Positions 40,891 to 43,064 of a stretch of 43,064 bases of DNA are shown piece after piece. This DNA is from Schleiferiaceae bacterium (lineage in GTDB: Bacteria; Bacteroidota; Bacteroidia; Flavobacteriales; Schleiferiaceae), in NCBI GenBank assembly GCA_030829675.1, contig JAURAE010000002.1, positions 1 through 43,064 of the forward strand, read 5' to 3'. The notes below the pieces were generated by a model. That model was not told the DNA's origin and made no database searches. It saw only the letters and a program-made list of their open reading frames with translations. The number at the start of each line of letters is the position of its first letter. Position 1 is the first letter of the stretch. Both the position numbers and the translations under genes were made by a program.

Positions 40891-41981
40891 TACGACTCTT
40901 TTTTAGTCAGTCGCGTTTGGTATTCGACGCTGTATTTGTGGATGGTCGCGAAGAGGTCATGCATGAACTCCGGCGTTAAACCTTCACCATCCCCTTTTTC
41001 AGTGCGTTCTTTGACGAGTTTCAACCAGCGGTCCATCTGGAAAATACTGGTCCCTTCTTGTTCTTTGATGATGGCAATTTCTTTAGCCAACGCGAAGCGC
41101 TGACGCATTATATCTACCAAATTATCGTCTAATTCATCCAGTGAATCTCGCAATGATTTCAGAGCTTCACTCGCTCCTTGATCCAATTTCTTAGGGTGGA
41201 TGACTAGGTTCTTGATGACCTCGCCTAATTTCTCCGGATTCATTTGTTGTGCAGCATCACTGAGCGCTATCTCTGGAGTGATGTGACTTTCTACCATCAA
41301 TCCGTCCATGCCTAAATCCATGGCGACCTGACATACTTCCGGCACGAGTAGTCGCTTTCCGGCGATGTGGCTCGGATCCACAATGATCTTCACGTCCGGC
41401 ATTAACGCACGCAATCCAAAGCTATGATGCCAGTGCGGTTCATTGCGGTACACTCCTTTTGCCGAGGAGAAAAACCCTCGGTGTACTGCGGCAACACGTT
41501 CAATACCTACATTTTGGAATCGCTCAATGGCACCTGCCCAAAGGCCTATTTCTGCATGAATAGGATTCTTGACTAATACAGGGATTTTGACCCCTTTCAA
41601 TGCTTCAGCAATTTCTTGCACGTAAAAAGGATTTACCGTGGTGCGCGCACCGATCCACAAAACATCTATACCGGCCTTAAGTGCCGCCTCGACATGCTCG
41701 GTGTTGGCGACCTCGGTGGTCGTGGGTGTGCCTATGGCACGGCCAGCATCAATCAACCATTGCATTGACTCCAGTCCCACACCTTCGAAGCTTCCAGGTT
41801 TGGTTCTGGGTTTCCAGACACCGCCGCGCAACAAACTAATGGGTGTATGTGCCTTGAGCGCTTGTGCAGTGGCTAAAATTTGTTCGGGACTTTCCACAGA
41901 ACATGGACCCGCAATGAGCAGGGGCGATTCTGTAGGTCCGTCGAACCATTGATCAATATGTTGAATTTTCGATGCTACCAT
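40890..41981 (-). CDS. Bifunctional DAHP synthase / chorismate mutase (AroQ type)
   Basis: LIAGPCSVESPEQILATAQAL...LLRGGVWKPRTKPGSFEGVG...IIVDPSHIAGKR; C-terminal SLDELDDNLVDIMRQRFALAKEIAIIKEQEG chorismate mutase helix. Confidence 0.93.
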   Translation of the reverse strand: MVASKIQHIDQWFDGPTESPLLIAGPCSVESPEQILATAQALKAHTPISLLRGGVWKPRTKPGSFEGVGLESMQWLIDAGRAIGTPTTTEVANTEHVEAALKAGIDVLWIGARTTVNPFYVQEIAEALKGVKIPVLVKNPIHAEIGLWAGAIERFQNVGIERVAAVHRGFFSSAKGVYRNEPHWHHSFGLRALMPDVKIIVDPSHIAGKRLLVPEVCQVAMDLGMDGLMVESHITPEIALSDAAQQMNPEKLGEVIKNLVIHPKKLDQGASEALKSLRDSLDELDDNLVDIMRQRFALAKEIAIIKEQEGTSIFQMDRWLKLVKERTEKGDGEGLTPEFMHDLFATIHKYSVEYQTRLTKKES

Positions 41982-41982
41982 A

Positions 41983-42654
41983 TTAGGCTCCGATGCAAAC
42001 GACCAGTTCTCCTTTTAATCCGCCGCGTTCTTGCACAATAGACAGCAATTCTGATGCCGAACCGCGCAAGGTTTCTTCAAACTTTTTGGAGATCTCGCGG
42101 CTGATGGTCACGGGGCGTTCTGAACCACAAAACTCGACAATTTGTGCCAAGGTTTTCTCGATTTTATGAGGACTTTCATAAAGCACTACAGTTTTAGCGC
42201 TGGCAGCAATAGATTCAAGCTTTGTTTGACGCCCTTTTTTGGGCGGCAGGAAGCCTTCAAAATAAAAGGTATCGCAAGGCAAACCACTATTGACTAAGGC
42301 GGGTACAAAGGCGGTGGCCCCAGGTAGTGTGATGACTTCTACGCCAGCTTTAACGGCGGCTCGAATCAATAAAAATCCAGGGTCGCTGATGCCGGGTGTA
42401 CCTGCATCGCTGACTAAAGCAATGGTTTGTCCCTGTTGCAGTCCTTTGACATAGCGTTCGACCACCTTGTGTTCGTTGTGCATGTGAAAGGCCTGTTTTG
42501 GCGTGGCGATATCAAAATGTGCGGTGAGTTTCCCGGTCGTACGTGTGTCCTCGGCTAAAATCAAATCCGCCTCGCGCAACACATTGATGGCGCGAAACGT
42601 CATATCATCCAAATTGCCCACGGGGGTAGGCACGACGTAAAGGATTCCGGACAT
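41983..42654 (-). CDS. rsmI: 16S rRNA (cytidine(1402)-2'-O)-methyltransferase
   Basis: LYVVPTPVGNLDDMTFRAINVLREADLILAEDTRTTGKL; SDAGTPGISDPG; FEGFLPPKKGRQ. Confidence 0.95.
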   Translation of the reverse strand: MSGILYVVPTPVGNLDDMTFRAINVLREADLILAEDTRTTGKLTAHFDIATPKQAFHMHNEHKVVERYVKGLQQGQTIALVSDAGTPGISDPGFLLIRAAVKAGVEVITLPGATAFVPALVNSGLPCDTFYFEGFLPPKKGRQTKLESIAASAKTVVLYESPHKIEKTLAQIVEFCGSERPVTISREISKKFEETLRGSASELLSIVQERGGLKGELVVCIGA

Positions 42655-43064
42655 TAACTAAACTTTTGTTCGACAGCAGCGATGAAGCGTGCAGCCGTTT
42701 CTTCTTTTTGATCCCAGCCGTATTCTCCAGAAATGTGTGTATGGATGAATTCCATGGCCTCGTTTAAGTTGCCCAAGGTATTCAACTGGCTCACGACGCG
42801 ATTGAAATCTTCTTGGGAACCGTCAAAGAGGTCTTTGACGAAACCGATGCGGTCGTTCAGTCCGAATTTTAGCACATTACCGGCTAATCTGTCGTTCAAA
42901 CTTTTCTTTTCCGCGGCTGGGGTTGGAGCAAATATATCCTGTTGTGCAGGAGTCTCGTCCGCCACAGACGCGGCCAAAGCAGGTTCTTCTTCTGCTATAG
43001 GTTCAGCGGGTATCTCTTCCTCGGCAGGGACTACTTCCATCACAGGCTCGACAATTTCAGGCTC
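42654..43064 (-). CDS. Hypothetical protein, C-terminal portion (acidic Pro/Ala-rich segment plus helical C-terminal domain; runs off window)
   Basis: Frame is open to the window edge (...EPEIVEPVMEVVPAEEEIPAEP...); C-terminal LNDRIGFVKDLFDGSQEDFNRVVSQLNTLGNLNEAMEFIHTHI. Confidence 0.6.
   Translation of the reverse strand, partial: EPEIVEPVMEVVPAEEEIPAEPIAEEEPALAASVADETPAQQDIFAPTPAAEKKSLNDRLAGNVLKFGLNDRIGFVKDLFDGSQEDFNRVVSQLNTLGNLNEAMEFIHTHISGEYGWDQKEETAARFIAAVEQKFS

Overview
This 43 kb window is a compact, gene-dense chromosomal segment of a Bacteroidota bacterium. It looks Flavobacteriales-like from the SecA tail, the DUF6427-type neighbourhood, HU-SPOR protein and TAnnTTTG promoters; that placement is inference. 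Left to right it contains: a MoxR/DUF58/BatA/BatB (aerotolerance-type) operon with one frameshifted member; pdeM, lspA, a DksA-like gene, ileS and ridA (all minus); secA, an MMPL/RND exporter, rfbA, a polyprenyl synthase and purD (plus); small membrane proteins; a GT9 glycosyltransferase; a thioesterase; an HU-SPOR protein; dprA; gdhA; an alpha/beta hydrolase and pepP; sdhCAB; a GyrI-like protein; a KOW mini-protein coupled to lepA; YjbR, CAT-like, ATL, trmB, DUF1801/YdeI-like and CYTH genes; a long RluA-family protein; a DUF2490-like protein; recJ; a DAHP synthase-chorismate mutase fusion; rsmI; and a truncated hypothetical. I saw no tRNA or rRNA, CRISPR array, transposon, prophage or defence island. 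It is mostly housekeeping, and I do not see a convincing new multi-gene system. The most noteworthy signals are: (1) a -1 frameshift in the Bat operon with an in-phase CCCAAAA heptamer; (2) a hydrophobic leader ORF overlapping the secA start; (3) two consensus DnaA boxes in the HU-SPOR/dprA intergenic region; (4) a KOW mini-protein coupled to lepA by TAATG; (5) an apparently over-represented 9-mer, AATTGGWCC; (6) an alkyltransferase-like protein with the catalytic Cys replaced by Ala. All searches were done by eye; no database or statistical tool was run.
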